DNA of 64,000 bases from an uncultured Kordiimonas sp. (GCA_947500295.1 CANMRM010000001.1:372001-436000); one strand, 5' to 3'; positions 16,369 to 25,700 are shown, counted from the first letter of the stretch. Notes: generated from the letters alone by a model not told the origin. Translations and numbers: made by a program.

Positions 16369-18111
16369 CTAGACGCTGATTTCACTGAATGACCAGGTCA
16401 GCAGCAAGGGCGAAGAGCCGTCAGCTTTGCTGGTCACGATAATTTGCTTGCTGGCAACAGGTTTGTCGCGCTGTGCAAGATAGAGGCTGTCCTCTACCTC
16501 CGCTTTCGCGCCTTCAATATCAAAAATCCAGGTCTTGCCGCCCCGGGTTTCCAGAGAGATGCGTCCGTCAGGCGCTTTGAAAGCCTGAACGCCCGGATGG
16601 AGGTGAAACCGGAGCGTGACAGTTTCACCTGTTAATTTCATGAGCTTGCGGCCAGAAAGGCGATCCTGCCCTTTCAGCCGCGATCCGGTGTTTTCCAACT
16701 CAAGTACACGTTCGTGCAAAACCCCGAACCGGCGTTCGTAGCCATTATGGATGACTTTTACCGAGACACTGTGGTCAAGTGTCTCTCGCGTGGTCTGTGT
16801 TTCGCTGACGCCTGCGCCTATGTTGCCATCATCCGTTAGCCGGCTACTGTTTGTGTCGCCCACCACCAGAGTAGAGTTTGCAGCTGTTGTTCTTGCCATC
16901 TGAGCCAGATCCGGCAGCGGACCTCTCGGGCTCGCGGGTCCCATGTTTACGACCAGTCGCTCCTGACCGATCGAGAATTCGAATGCACCGGTAGCAGCCG
17001 CAGCGTTGCCTGAAAGGAGGTAGGGTGGCGGCGTGCCCGCATCTACGATGAGGCAGCTGGCATTTGCTGCAATACGCTGCACGCCTGTGTGAATGGCGTT
17101 TTCTATGGCTTTGCCCTTAGCTTCGCTGGCAGCAAGAATTGCGTCTGTACCATGCCCGCCTTCCGCCGAAACACCACCAATATGGGCAAAGCTGCCATCG
17201 CCGTGCCGCAAAGCGCGCACGAAGGGAGCAATGCGGTCAAGCGTCACCTGTATCCAGGGTGGCAGGTCAGCGTTGACTTCGACATATGTGTTACGCACCA
17301 GGACCAGCATTTGCATGGTCCGAATGACGTCTGCTGCGTTGCGGCTCATTGGGCCACCGTCTGGCAAAACAAAAGATTTGGTCGTACGTTCCAGCAACCT
17401 CAGGCCTTTTGAAAGCCAGGCCGACCCGCCGGGCAATAACAGCCCTCCAAGCGTGAGCGCAGTGGCCACATAAACCTGTGGCAGGCCTTCATATGCATCT
17501 TGGTGGCAACGCGAGAGGTGGCGGAGCTGCCGGGCCATCGCGTGCAGCACTTTGGAGCGGTACACCAGATCGTTGCTGGAGAGGATGAGCGGCGCATGGG
17601 CGCACCAGTTGATAAAACGGCGGGCCAATGTAACAGCGCGCCAAACATCCCGGTCCCAGATGTCGCCGGTTTCGAGCCACCATCCCAATATTGTTTCTGC
17701 TGCGTCCCGGGCTTTTGTCTGGTCACCAACATGGGCGAGGTCCTGGAGCCAGTGGAATGAATGCGCGTACCGGCGAAAGGCTGGCGTGGCGTTGTTTTCA
17801 ATGCTGCGCCAAAACCCTTCGTGCAGCGGATGGCTTTCACCTTCGTACAGCATATCGCCGCCAAAAATGGCCGAGCCAAGTGTGGCATTGCCAGGTGCCG
17901 GATCGTCAGGGCTGCCCAGAAGCTGTAGTGGATGTCGTCCTTTCAGACGGAACTCATAGAGTTTAAGACTGTATCCCCATTCCCGCAGCACACGTGACGC
18001 TCTTTTGGCAGCTGACAAAATCAAATGGCGACTCTTGTCCCGCCGCAGTGTGGAACGCGACAAAGGTGCTGCCGAGACAAAACCTGCTATTTTGTCAATC
18101 GCCGCCGTCAT
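16369..18111 (-). CDS. Heparinase II/III-like family protein
   Basis: The 580-residue protein has an N-terminal alpha/alpha toroid region (about 60-320, with WRAVTLARRFINWC and MSRNAADVIRTMQML) and a C-terminal beta-rich heparinase II/III region (about 340-570, with SIGQERLVVNMGPASP and LHPGVQAF). Proteins of this type regularly sit between rpe and purH in alphaproteobacteria, which suggests an envelope role rather than heparin degradation. No signal peptide is visible. The start lies five bases after rpe, so the two are co-transcribed. Confidence 0.85.
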   Translation of the reverse strand: MTAAIDKIAGFVSAAPLSRSTLRRDKSRHLILSAAKRASRVLREWGYSLKLYEFRLKGRHPLQLLGSPDDPAPGNATLGSAIFGGDMLYEGESHPLHEGFWRSIENNATPAFRRYAHSFHWLQDLAHVGDQTKARDAAETILGWWLETGDIWDRDVWRAVTLARRFINWCAHAPLILSSNDLVYRSKVLHAMARQLRHLSRCHQDAYEGLPQVYVATALTLGGLLLPGGSAWLSKGLRLLERTTKSFVLPDGGPMSRNAADVIRTMQMLVLVRNTYVEVNADLPPWIQVTLDRIAPFVRALRHGDGSFAHIGGVSAEGGHGTDAILAASEAKGKAIENAIHTGVQRIAANASCLIVDAGTPPPYLLSGNAAAATGAFEFSIGQERLVVNMGPASPRGPLPDLAQMARTTAANSTLVVGDTNSSRLTDDGNIGAGVSETQTTRETLDHSVSVKVIHNGYERRFGVLHERVLELENTGSRLKGQDRLSGRKLMKLTGETVTLRFHLHPGVQAFKAPDGRISLETRGGKTWIFDIEGAKAEVEDSLYLAQRDKPVASKQIIVTSKADGSSPLLLTWSFSEISV

Positions 18112-18116
18112 GCGAT

Positions 18117-18776
18117 TTATCCCCTGAGGCGTTTGATGTTATCAGCATATGCCGATGGGCCGCCCTTAAAGGTGGCGCTACCAGCTACCAGCACGTCGGC
18201 ACCTGCCTCAATCACCTGTATGCAGGTCACGGGGTTTACACCGCCGTCGACTTCCAGGTCGATATCGAGCCCAAGCGAATCGATTCGTTTGCGAATTGCC
18301 TCTATTTTGCGCAACTGGCTTGCGATGAAGGACTGTCCACCAAAGCCGGGGTTAACCGACATCACGAGGATGAGGTCAAGTTCCTCATACAGATAATCAA
18401 TGCTGCTCTCAGGCGTTGCCGGATTGAGTGAAATGCCTGCCTTGGCACCTGCAGCGCGAATAGCCTGAAGTGTGCGGTGAGTATGTTGGCCTGCTTCCAC
18501 ATGCGCCGTGATGATGTCTGCCCCGGCGTCGGCGAATGCCTGAATATAGGGGTCCACCGGATCAATCATAAGGTGCACATCGAAGACCTTTTCGCTATGG
18601 GGCCTTAGGGCCTTCACCACGTCCGGGCCTATCGTGATATTGGGCACAAAATGTCCATCCATCACGTCTATGTGGATATAGTCGGCGCCAGCCTCATCGA
18701 CCGCGCGTACGTCCTCGCCCAACTTTGCAAAGTCGGCCGACAGGATGCTCGGAGCTATTCTGATAGGTTTTTGCAT
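18117..18776 (-). CDS. rpe: Ribulose-phosphate 3-epimerase
   Basis: Rpe interconverts ribulose-5-phosphate and xylulose-5-phosphate in the pentose phosphate pathway. The 219-residue TIM barrel shows [54 protein letters not shown] and [11 protein letters not shown], so all metal and phosphate sites are intact. It lies between rsmB (70 bases) and the heparinase-like gene (5 bases). Confidence 0.97.
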   Translation of the reverse strand: MQKPIRIAPSILSADFAKLGEDVRAVDEAGADYIHIDVMDGHFVPNITIGPDVVKALRPHSEKVFDVHLMIDPVDPYIQAFADAGADIITAHVEAGQHTHRTLQAIRAAGAKAGISLNPATPESSIDYLYEELDLILVMSVNPGFGGQSFIASQLRKIEAIRKRIDSLGLDIDLEVDGGVNPVTCIQVIEAGADVLVAGSATFKGGPSAYADNIKRLRG

Positions 18777-18846
18777 GGCGCTTCAATATCAGGTTGGCGG
18801 GGCTCGGGCAAGCAAGCGCATGCCTTATTCTGCTCAAAATTTTCGT

Positions 18847-20175
18847 CTATGTCCGCCTCCGAAGCCGGGCTGCATAAAAGCCATCCATGCCACCGCGGTC
18901 GGCCAACAGTGACGGCAGGCACAAAAGATCACCCTCCTGTGTCAAAAGTTCTTTCAGCCCTCCGACCTCTGAGGGAGTAATAGGCTGTCGCTCTGCCGAG
19001 TCGGTTTCTTGCAGAAATGCATCAATCTGGTCTGCGCCTTCGCCCTTTTCGAGCGAGCAGACACAGTAGATGAGCGTGCCGCCAACAGGTAACAAAGTGA
19101 ACGCATGTCGCAGGAGGCGCGACTGCAGATTGGCCAGTTTCTCCACATCACCGGGGCCTTTTGTCCAGATGACGTCGGGGTTGCGCCGCAAAGTTCCTGT
19201 CGCGCTGCATGGAGCATCAAGCAGAATATGATCAACCTGCGTCTCAGGTTTGAAGGCGGCCGCATCTGCCGCAATGACACTGGCTGATAACCTGGTGCGC
19301 GCCAGATTCGCTTCGAGTCTCTTCAACCGATTCTTGTTTCGGTCAACGGCAGTCACGGTTGCGCCGCGCGCGGCCAGTTGCAGTGTTTTGCCACCGGGGG
19401 CAGCGCACAGATCAAGCACATGTTTGCCGGTGATGTCGCCGAACAGCGTTGCCGGAATGGCGGCGGCCATGTCCTGTACCCACCAGGCGCCCGCTTCATA
19501 CCCCTCCAGCGATGACACGTCCGTCATCTGGCGCCTTAAGCTGCCAGTCGGCAGTGCAGTAGCAGCAAGTTTGGCCGACCAGCTGTCTGGATCCTCGTCC
19601 GGTTTCAGGCTGATATCCAGTGGCGGGTTTTGCGCAAGGGAGCGCGAGATATCGCGCATGCCTTCTTTGCCATACGCCGCTGACCAGCTTGACCTGAGCC
19701 AGTCGGGCAGATTGCGCTCGGGGAACGCTTCAGCGTCTGCAAGCAGCTTGTCACGCTGTCGAATGGCTTGTCGCAGTACGGCATTAACCAGGCCGGCAAA
19801 GCCGCGCTCCTTGCCGGAAAGGCCTTTTACGAGGGCAACTGTTTCGTTGACCGCCGCATGGTCTGCCGTGCGCAAATAGAGGATTTGTGCGAGGCCGGTG
19901 ATCAGGGCAGCTTCAGTCCATGTTGCGTTTCTGGGCAGGCCACGATCAAGCAGCCTGTTGAGAGTATGGCGCAGCATGCCGAGCTGTCGAAAGCTCAACA
20001 TGACGAGATTAAAAACAAAAGCCCGGTCCCGCGTGCTTAATGCAGCCTCGGCTGATATTTCCTCGAGCGTGATGTCGAACGGCCGCGCTTTCAGGGTCAC
20101 CGCCATGAGTGTTCTGATGGCAGCCAGTCTTGTGGCGGCGATTTCGGTGGCATTGTTTTGTGAGTTTGAGGCCAT
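18847..20175 (-). CDS. rsmB: 16S rRNA (cytosine-5) methyltransferase RsmB family
   Basis: RsmB methylates C967 of 16S rRNA. The 442-residue protein has an N-terminal NusB-like domain (AAIRTLMAVTLKARPF to about 150) and a C-terminal Rossmann methyltransferase with VLDLCAAPGGKTLQLAA (motif I), ILLDAPCSATGTLRRNPD (motif IV with a catalytic Cys) and LIYCVCSLEKGEG (motif VI with the second Cys). AAGGG precedes the ATG at 20175; a longer frame from 20238 lacks support. In alphaproteobacteria such proteins can also be of a related RsmB/RsmF branch. Confidence 0.9.
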   Translation of the reverse strand: MASNSQNNATEIAATRLAAIRTLMAVTLKARPFDITLEEISAEAALSTRDRAFVFNLVMLSFRQLGMLRHTLNRLLDRGLPRNATWTEAALITGLAQILYLRTADHAAVNETVALVKGLSGKERGFAGLVNAVLRQAIRQRDKLLADAEAFPERNLPDWLRSSWSAAYGKEGMRDISRSLAQNPPLDISLKPDEDPDSWSAKLAATALPTGSLRRQMTDVSSLEGYEAGAWWVQDMAAAIPATLFGDITGKHVLDLCAAPGGKTLQLAARGATVTAVDRNKNRLKRLEANLARTRLSASVIAADAAAFKPETQVDHILLDAPCSATGTLRRNPDVIWTKGPGDVEKLANLQSRLLRHAFTLLPVGGTLIYCVCSLEKGEGADQIDAFLQETDSAERQPITPSEVGGLKELLTQEGDLLCLPSLLADRGGMDGFYAARLRRRT

Positions 20176-20291
20176 AAGCGCCCTTTGACCATATTCAGCC
20201 GCACAAGGAAAGGGCAAAGCGCGTGCGCAGCCTTGCAATTGTTCGTCAGGCTCTTCTAGAGTTGCGGTCGACAGACAGCGGGGGAAGAATA

Positions 20292-21029
20292 ATGCAACAA
20301 TCCGTCATCATCGGCAGCCAGTTCAATGGGCCGCCAACCACAGCAAATGGTGGCTATGCAAGCGGTGTGCTTGCAGCCGGGCTTCAGGATGCGGGATACA
20401 GCGGTGCTGTTGAGGCATCCCTGCACGTGCCGCCGCCGCTCGACCGTAGAATGCATCTTGAAGCGTCGACAGATGCGGCCTTGTTGACGGACGGGGATGC
20501 GCGTGTCGGCTCCGCGAAGGCCAGCGACCTGCCCCTCCAGGTGCCTGAATTACCTTCGAACCCGACGTTCGGCGGCGCGCCCTTTGCTCCGGATGGAGCC
20601 TTCACACCGTTCGATCAGTGTTTTGTTTGCGGGAGGGCCCGGCATGCAGGAGACGGGCTGTGCCTGTTCGCCAAGCAGGTGGATGGTCATAAAGGGCTTG
20701 TGGGTGTGCCCTGGCACCTGCATCGCAACTTCGCCGGCGAAGACGGCACCATTGATCCGGTTTTCATCTGGTCGGCGCTCGATTGTCCCGGCTATTTCGC
20801 CTGCGCTTACGGTGAGGCCGCCCTCTTGGGGCGTTTGACTGCAGAGATTTTCAAGCCACTGAAGGCGGGAGGCGACGCCATGGTTTTTGGCTGGTCGCTT
20901 GATGACCCGAGTGCGACAAAAAGCCGAAAGAGGAGATGTGGCACCGCCGTTATCGACGCATCGGGTGATTTGGTCGCCAAGGCCGAGGGGCTCTGGATTA
21001 CCGTAGACCCCGCGAAGTTGGCGGGGTAA
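20292..21029 (+). CDS. Hotdog-fold thioesterase-like protein
   Basis: The 245-residue product starts at an ATG after GGGGAAG. It resembles uncharacterised two-hotdog acyl-CoA thioesterase-type proteins: FNGPPTTANGGYASGVLAAGL near the N-terminus, a CFVCGRARHAGDGLC segment (three cysteines, 'CFVCG...GDGL' type) and PVFIWSALDCPGYFA. The last matches the substrate-binding helix of such proteins. It is four bases before the AmpG-like gene, so the two are likely one transcript. The acyl substrate is unknown. Confidence 0.7.
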   Translation: MQQSVIIGSQFNGPPTTANGGYASGVLAAGLQDAGYSGAVEASLHVPPPLDRRMHLEASTDAALLTDGDARVGSAKASDLPLQVPELPSNPTFGGAPFAPDGAFTPFDQCFVCGRARHAGDGLCLFAKQVDGHKGLVGVPWHLHRNFAGEDGTIDPVFIWSALDCPGYFACAYGEAALLGRLTAEIFKPLKAGGDAMVFGWSLDDPSATKSRKRRCGTAVIDASGDLVAKAEGLWITVDPAKLAG

Positions 21030-21032
21030 ATC

Positions 21033-22352
21033 ATGTCAAAACTCAATGAAGCTCTGGTCGGCCTGAAGCCCTACGGCGACAAACGTATCGTCGGAACGTT
21101 CGGCCTTGGTATGGCAAGCGGGTTTCCACTCACTTTTGTGATTTCTCTGATGGGATTCTGGCTTTCCTACAATGGTGTCAGCAAAAGCGATGTTGGCCTC
21201 TTTGCGCTTATTACCACTTTTTATACCTGGAAGTTTTTATGGTCCCCGGCGATTGATCGATTGCCTCTCGGGCCGATTACTCGAGTTTTTGGTCAGCGTC
21301 GTGGCTGGCTGCTGCTTATTCAGGGGCTAATGGCGGCGCTGTTGCTTGTCATTGCGCAGTTGGAGCCGGCGACACAACTGTATGAAGTTGCCGTGTTTGC
21401 TGCTGCCATCGCATTTCTTTCCGCCAGTCAGGATATTGTAATCGACGCATACCGGATCGAGATTCTGGAGAACGCAGACCAGGGTCATAGTGCTGCATCC
21501 TACGTGTATGGCTATCGTACAGCCAATTACATTGCCGGTTTTGCAGTTCTGATGATTGCGGACAGCTACGGGTGGACCATCGCGATCAGCCTCCTGCCGA
21601 TTATGCTGCTGCCGGGTTTGCTTGCTGTTTTCTGGATTGGTGAGCCGAGCCGCGGCGATGAAGATGATGCTTTTTTGCAGGAAGAAGCGGAAAGGGCTCA
21701 TCTGTCGCCGGTGGTGAATCGCCTGAGGGAGGCGGTCTATCTCCCCTTCAAAGAATTTTCCCGGCGGGATAACTGGCTTCTGGTGCTTTTGTTCATCCTT
21801 CTGTTTAAAGCGGGAGATGCCGTTGCAGCAATTATGACCGCGCCGCTTATCCGGGAGATGAATTTTGACTTGGAGGTCGTCGCCTGGGCCAACAAGACGG
21901 TTGGCTTTGTCACGCTTATGGTGGGCGTAGGTTTGGGCGCGGTGCTTTACAAGCAAATCGGTATGTACAAGGCACTTTTGCTCACGGGCCTGCTCATGAT
22001 GCTTACGAACCTAGGTTTTGCCTGGCTATGGATTGGTGAAGCGGAAGGCTGGCGGCTCGCGGTTACGATAGGGCTTGAAAATTTTGCGACCGGCCTTGGC
22101 ACCACAGTCATTATCGCCTACATGGCGGGGCTTTGTAACGCTAACTTCACTGCAACGCAGTTTGCCCTATTGTCCTCGCTCGCGAACCAGGGGCGCACCC
22201 TTTTGGGTGCACCAAGCGGGTATGTCGCCGAGTATCTTGGCTGGTTCGAGTTTTTCATTGGCGCTACTTTGCTGGCTTTGCCGGGTCTTTTTGTGCTCTG
22301 GCTCCTTTGGCGCAAGGACGTTGCAAAGCTCAATGAGCAGCCTGTGGAGTGA
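21033..22352 (+). CDS. AmpG-like major facilitator permease
   Basis: The 439-residue protein has about 12 membrane spans and AmpG-type motifs: GMASGFPLTF, LFALITTFYTWKFLWSPAIDRLP and FGQRRGWLLLIQ in the first half and SASQDIVIDAYRIEIL in TM4-5. AmpG imports anhydromuropeptides for peptidoglycan recycling and beta-lactamase induction. Other AmpG-family permeases carry different cargo. No ampC or nagZ is nearby, so I give no symbol. Confidence 0.85.
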   Translation: MSKLNEALVGLKPYGDKRIVGTFGLGMASGFPLTFVISLMGFWLSYNGVSKSDVGLFALITTFYTWKFLWSPAIDRLPLGPITRVFGQRRGWLLLIQGLMAALLLVIAQLEPATQLYEVAVFAAAIAFLSASQDIVIDAYRIEILENADQGHSAASYVYGYRTANYIAGFAVLMIADSYGWTIAISLLPIMLLPGLLAVFWIGEPSRGDEDDAFLQEEAERAHLSPVVNRLREAVYLPFKEFSRRDNWLLVLLFILLFKAGDAVAAIMTAPLIREMNFDLEVVAWANKTVGFVTLMVGVGLGAVLYKQIGMYKALLLTGLLMMLTNLGFAWLWIGEAEGWRLAVTIGLENFATGLGTTVIIAYMAGLCNANFTATQFALLSSLANQGRTLLGAPSGYVAEYLGWFEFFIGATLLALPGLFVLWLLWRKDVAKLNEQPVE

Positions 22353-22361
22353 GGTTCTTAG

Positions 22362-22419
22362 TCATCACACCAAGCGAACCACTTTGTGATGTCACAAAGC
22401 GGTCATTCTGGTGTAATGA
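22362..22419. promoter_or_regulatory. Nested palindrome upstream of olsB
   Basis: An inner perfect palindrome (CTTTGTGA at 22382-22389, spacer TG, TCACAAAG at 22392-22399) is flanked at equal distances (9 bases) by outer arms TCATCACACCA (22362-22372) and TGGTGTAATGA (22409-22419), which match at 10 of 11 positions. Both share the centre 22390.5. The right half also contains TGTCACA and GGTCATT in 11-base phase, a weak PHO-box-like layout. Candidate dimeric or tetrameric operator; hairpin with no T-tract. Confidence 0.6.
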
Positions 22420-22453
22420 AACTGACGTGGAAGATATCTAAGAGGAGGGCGTC

Positions 22454-23347
22454 ATGAAAAAATATGCGCTCATAAGACCCAGAGTTGCGGCAGCTCAGGC
22501 GATGGCCGGAGCACCCTCCTACGTGCGCCAGGGCAGCATTGAGGTGCGCCTTGCGCGGTCTCTCAAGGAAATCAAAGCAGCGCAGAAACTGCGTTACCAG
22601 ATTTTTTATGAAGAGATGCACGCCAAACCGGATTGGCGCATGCGTATGACCCGGCGCGACATAGACCAGTATGATATTTTCTGCGATCACTTGCTGGTGC
22701 TGGACCACGACCGACCACGCGGCAAGCGCATCGTTGGCACCTACCGGCTCCTGAGGCAGGAAATCGCCCTGCAACATGACGGGTTTTACTCCTCGGGCGA
22801 ATATGATTTGTCAGCCCTGATGACAGAGAGCTTTGGTGCACAAATTGGTGAAGGCCGCCAGCTTCTGGAGCTTGGGCGCTCTTGTGTCCACAAAGATTAT
22901 CGAGCCAACTCCACAATCAATTTGCTGTGGAAGGGCATCGCCACTTATCTGAAAGATCACAACATCGCTTACATGTTCGGGTGCGCCAGCTTTGAAGGTA
23001 CGGATCCTGCAGCTTTCCGCGAGTCGATGGCATATCTGTATCACAACCACCTGGTGCCGGACGACTTCAAGGTGCGTGCTCTGGACGATCAGTTTGTTGA
23101 GATGAATACAATGGCGATGGATGAGATTGATGTCCGCATGGCCCGCCGTGCACTGCCGCCGCTGATCAAAGGGTACCTGAGGATTGGGTGCTTTATTGGT
23201 GACGGCGCAGTGGTAGACGAGCAATTTGGCACAACGGATGTGTTCATCCTGTTGCCGGTGGAAAAAATCGCCAAGCGCTATTCGAAAAAGTATGACCTCA
23301 AGGACGAGGCAAACGACAGCGATCCTGTGAGAACCGCTGTTCAGTAA
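22454..23347 (+). CDS. olsB: L-ornithine N-alpha-acyltransferase (ornithine lipid synthesis)
   Basis: OlsB transfers a 3-hydroxyacyl group from ACP to ornithine, giving lyso-ornithine lipid. The 297-residue protein shows the GNAT-type Acetyltransf_5 core: LRYQIFYEEM, DIDQYDIFCDHLLVLD, IVGTYRLL, ELGRSCVHKDYR and MFGCASFEGTDP. GAGGAGGG precedes the ATG. olsA is not in the window. Ornithine lipids often replace phospholipids under phosphate limitation, so a PhoB-controlled operator upstream would fit, but that is inference. Confidence 0.88.
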   Translation: MKKYALIRPRVAAAQAMAGAPSYVRQGSIEVRLARSLKEIKAAQKLRYQIFYEEMHAKPDWRMRMTRRDIDQYDIFCDHLLVLDHDRPRGKRIVGTYRLLRQEIALQHDGFYSSGEYDLSALMTESFGAQIGEGRQLLELGRSCVHKDYRANSTINLLWKGIATYLKDHNIAYMFGCASFEGTDPAAFRESMAYLYHNHLVPDDFKVRALDDQFVEMNTMAMDEIDVRMARRALPPLIKGYLRIGCFIGDGAVVDEQFGTTDVFILLPVEKIAKRYSKKYDLKDEANDSDPVRTAVQ

Positions 23348-24237
23348 CGTTGCCGCGTGTCGGCCGCGATTTTCAGTCTCGCCCGCAGCATCTCTATAAA
23401 AGTTTTCACCTTTCCGGGTGGATGCCTTCCGAATTCATGAACAGAAAAAACAGGCGCTGCTCCCATCGGCATGACAGCCTGCAGCGTGCCTCGCTGGTGC
23501 GCATCGCGCGCCACGATATCCGGCAGCAGGGCGATACCGGCACCAGCGATTGCGAGATAGTGGACATCAGGCAATGTATTGCAACGTATCCTCGGCTTTA
23601 CCTTGAGGCGTTCGCCCTTCGGTACATCATAGCTCACGGGATTACCTTGCCAGTCGTTGGCAATATGATCCCAACCGGCAAGGTCTGACAAATCACCGGT
23701 AAAAGGCGGTTGTTGCGCAATATAGCCGGGACTGGCGTACAGGCTTTCCGTGATGTTTCCGAGCCTGGATACGCGTGCGCCCTGTTGCTTCGGTTCGCCA
23801 ACCCGTACGGCCAGATCAATCCGGGCTTCGGCGAGATTCATGGCTGTATCGCTTGAGAACAGGCGTATCTGTACCTTTGGGAACTGCTGCGTGAAGTCGG
23901 TAATAACCGGTAGCATCAGCGGTGCGCTGAGGGCATGGGGTGCCGTAACCGTAAGCAGTCCATCACCCTCGGTGCCCGCATTGCGGGTGTCAGTGAGCGC
24001 TGTATCATACGTGTGTCGGAGTTCTCGGCAGTGGGCGTGGAACCGGGTGCCGGCCTCCGTCAGGGACAGAGTTCGCGTACTGCGGTACAGCAGCTTGCAG
24101 CCGAGATCATCTTCGAGCCGTGTCACTGTTTGGCTCACCGCCGATTTTGTGCGCCCAAGTCGATCTGCAGCTCCGGTAAACGACCGGGCCTCGACCACTT
24201 CCAGAAACACAAGCATATCGGCGGGATTGGGATTCAT
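23341..24237 (-). CDS. LysR-family transcriptional regulator
   Basis: The 298-residue protein has the N-terminal winged helix-turn-helix (DMLVFLEVVEARSFTGAADR, LGRTKSAVSQTVTRLEDDLG) and a C-terminal periplasmic-binding-like effector domain (about 90-290). It is divergent from the SnoaL-like gene, with an AT-rich palindrome right next to its start codon; the usual reading is that it regulates itself and that neighbour. Its 3' end overlaps the olsB stop by a few bases. The ligand is unknown. Confidence 0.92.
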   Translation of the reverse strand: MNPNPADMLVFLEVVEARSFTGAADRLGRTKSAVSQTVTRLEDDLGCKLLYRSTRTLSLTEAGTRFHAHCRELRHTYDTALTDTRNAGTEGDGLLTVTAPHALSAPLMLPVITDFTQQFPKVQIRLFSSDTAMNLAEARIDLAVRVGEPKQQGARVSRLGNITESLYASPGYIAQQPPFTGDLSDLAGWDHIANDWQGNPVSYDVPKGERLKVKPRIRCNTLPDVHYLAIAGAGIALLPDIVARDAHQRGTLQAVMPMGAAPVFSVHEFGRHPPGKVKTFIEMLRARLKIAADTRQRY

Positions 24238-24242
24238 TGTTT

Positions 24243-24261
24243 AATTATATTAAACATAATT
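24243..24261. promoter_or_regulatory. AT-rich LysR-type operator candidate
   Basis: Arms AATTAT (24243-24248) and ATAATT (24256-24261) flank a 7-base spacer, and T24246-N11-A24258 fits the LysR T-N11-A pattern. The site begins six bases from the LysR start codon, where binding would block its own expression. Confidence 0.5.
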
Positions 24262-24365
24262 ATTAAATAATAGAGGATTATCACCACCGAAAAATTCGTC
24301 CACATTTTATCTCGACCGTAACCACGGCCTGCGATGCAGCAGATCGTATGACTGGGAGAAGTAAA

Positions 24366-24728
24366 ATGAGCAATATTATTGAGGCTGTTCAACTTGCGAG
24401 TGAAAAATGGAAGGCTGCGTTTAACGCGGGTGATGCTGCGGGGTGTGCCGCCTGCTATGAAGTAGATGCGGTAATGGTTGCCAAGCCGTTCGGCGTTTTT
24501 CAGGGTCGAGCAGAAATTGAAGCCTTCTGGGCCAATCTGATTAAAGACGGATTTTCAGACGTCGAATATATCGCACCGGATCTTCGCGCCACCAGCGAAA
24601 CAACTGCGTGCCTGTCCGCAGGCTGGCGGATGAACAAGGCATCCGGGGTCATTACCAAAGAGATCTGGGTTATGCAGTCGACAGGAGAAGCGCTTCTGCT
24701 CGAAGATCATTTCGAGGCGACCGCATAA
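24366..24728 (+). CDS. SnoaL-like / DUF4440 NTF2-fold protein
   Basis: The 120-residue protein has the NTF2-like pattern of this group: WKAAFNAGDAAGCAACYEVDAVMV, FQGRAEIEAFW and LLLEDHFEA at the end. The family is mostly small-ligand enzymes or binding proteins; no catalytic residues can be picked. GGGAG precedes the ATG at 24366. It is divergent from the LysR gene and is its obvious target. Confidence 0.8.
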   Translation: MSNIIEAVQLASEKWKAAFNAGDAAGCAACYEVDAVMVAKPFGVFQGRAEIEAFWANLIKDGFSDVEYIAPDLRATSETTACLSAGWRMNKASGVITKEIWVMQSTGEALLLEDHFEATA

Positions 24729-24736
24729 AACCGCAG

Positions 24737-25390
24737 CTAGGTTTTCCTGAAAACCACAGACAGGTTGTTTGCGGGCATCTCTATAATGCTGGTTTTGATA
24801 AACCCGGCCGTTGAAGCCAGATCGGAGACCGCTTCGAGGTCACGCACACCCCAGCTTGTATCCCGGGATTTCAGGGACTGGTCAAAGCTTTCGTTCGAGG
24901 CAGCCGTGTGGGCTCCTCCTCTTTTGAACGGCCCGTATAAAAACAGCATTCCGTCCTGAGCCAATGCGTCGCCGGCTTTGGTAATCAGCGCCTCTGCGAC
25001 TGCCCACGGCGCGATGTGAATTAGGTTTGCGGCCATCACGACCTTCAGGGGAGCGGACACATTCAGGGATTGCATATCGTCTGTAAGAACATTGAAGCAA
25101 ATTGCCGGCAGCACTTGTTTCGTACCGCTCGCGGCCCGCCAGGCATTAATGCTTTCGATCTTATCGCCGTCAATGTCGCTTGGCTGCCAGAAAGCCTGTT
25201 CAAAATGATCTGCCATATGAACGGCGTGCTCTCCGGAGCCGCTGGCAATCTCCAGAAGCGTGCCCTCGCCGGGGTGACAGTCTCTCAAGACATCAAGAAT
25301 AACATCCCGGTTTCGGGCTGTTGCCGGTGCGTACAGGCGTTTGTCAGCTGTTGCGCTTTCAGCGCGCTTGGGATCAAAGAATTTACTCAC
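24737..25390 (-). CDS. DUF938 SAM-dependent methyltransferase-like protein
   Basis: The 217-residue protein has RLYAPATARNRDVILDVL, then LLEIASGSGEHAVHMADHF (a SAM-binding glycine loop) and FWQPSDIDGDKIESI, all hallmarks of the DUF938 methyltransferase-like family. ANLIHIAPW follows at the motif IV region. Its start overlaps the stop of the DUF6460-like gene by four bases, so they are translationally coupled. The substrate is unknown. Confidence 0.87.
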   Translation of the reverse strand: MSKFFDPKRAESATADKRLYAPATARNRDVILDVLRDCHPGEGTLLEIASGSGEHAVHMADHFEQAFWQPSDIDGDKIESINAWRAASGTKQVLPAICFNVLTDDMQSLNVSAPLKVVMAANLIHIAPWAVAEALITKAGDALAQDGMLFLYGPFKRGGAHTAASNESFDQSLKSRDTSWGVRDLEAVSDLASTAGFIKTSIIEMPANNLSVVFRKT

Positions 25391-25647
25391 TCCGAACGGT
25401 TTCCCCGGCTACGCATGCGGTCCCGCCAGCGCGAAAATAAAAACAGAGGCACAACAATGGTCGCACCCAAAAGCACATATTCCAGCCCGGACCCAGAGAA
25501 CCAGCCCCAAACATCCGCGACAGCGTTCGCGATCCAGCCAAGAATGTCCCCAGGGCTCCATTCGAGCGAATACATAATAAAGCCCACTATGAAGCTATAG
25601 ATCAGCAGTTTTAAAACCGTGCCGCCGGTGATCGCTTTGTTGCTCAT
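25387..25647 (-). CDS. DUF6460-like small membrane protein
   Basis: The 86-residue product has two membrane segments (LKLLIYSFIVGFIMYSL and YVLLGATIVVPLFLFSRW) separated by an amphipathic stretch. It resembles small alphaproteobacterial proteins called DUF6460, sometimes mislabelled integrase. The ATG at 25647 has AAAGG upstream, while the longer frame from 25680 would need TTG. Function unknown; coupled to the DUF938 gene. Confidence 0.7.
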   Translation of the reverse strand: MSNKAITGGTVLKLLIYSFIVGFIMYSLEWSPGDILGWIANAVADVWGWFSGSGLEYVLLGATIVVPLFLFSRWRDRMRSRGNRSE

Positions 25648-25700
25648 TCGCTGGTTGCCTTTGTAATCATACGCCCCCAATGCGCTTTGATGTCGAAATG

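Noticed and set aside
21327-21956. 209-residue minus-strand open frame
   Set aside because: Antisense to the AmpG-like permease; high in Cys/His and lacking any family pattern.
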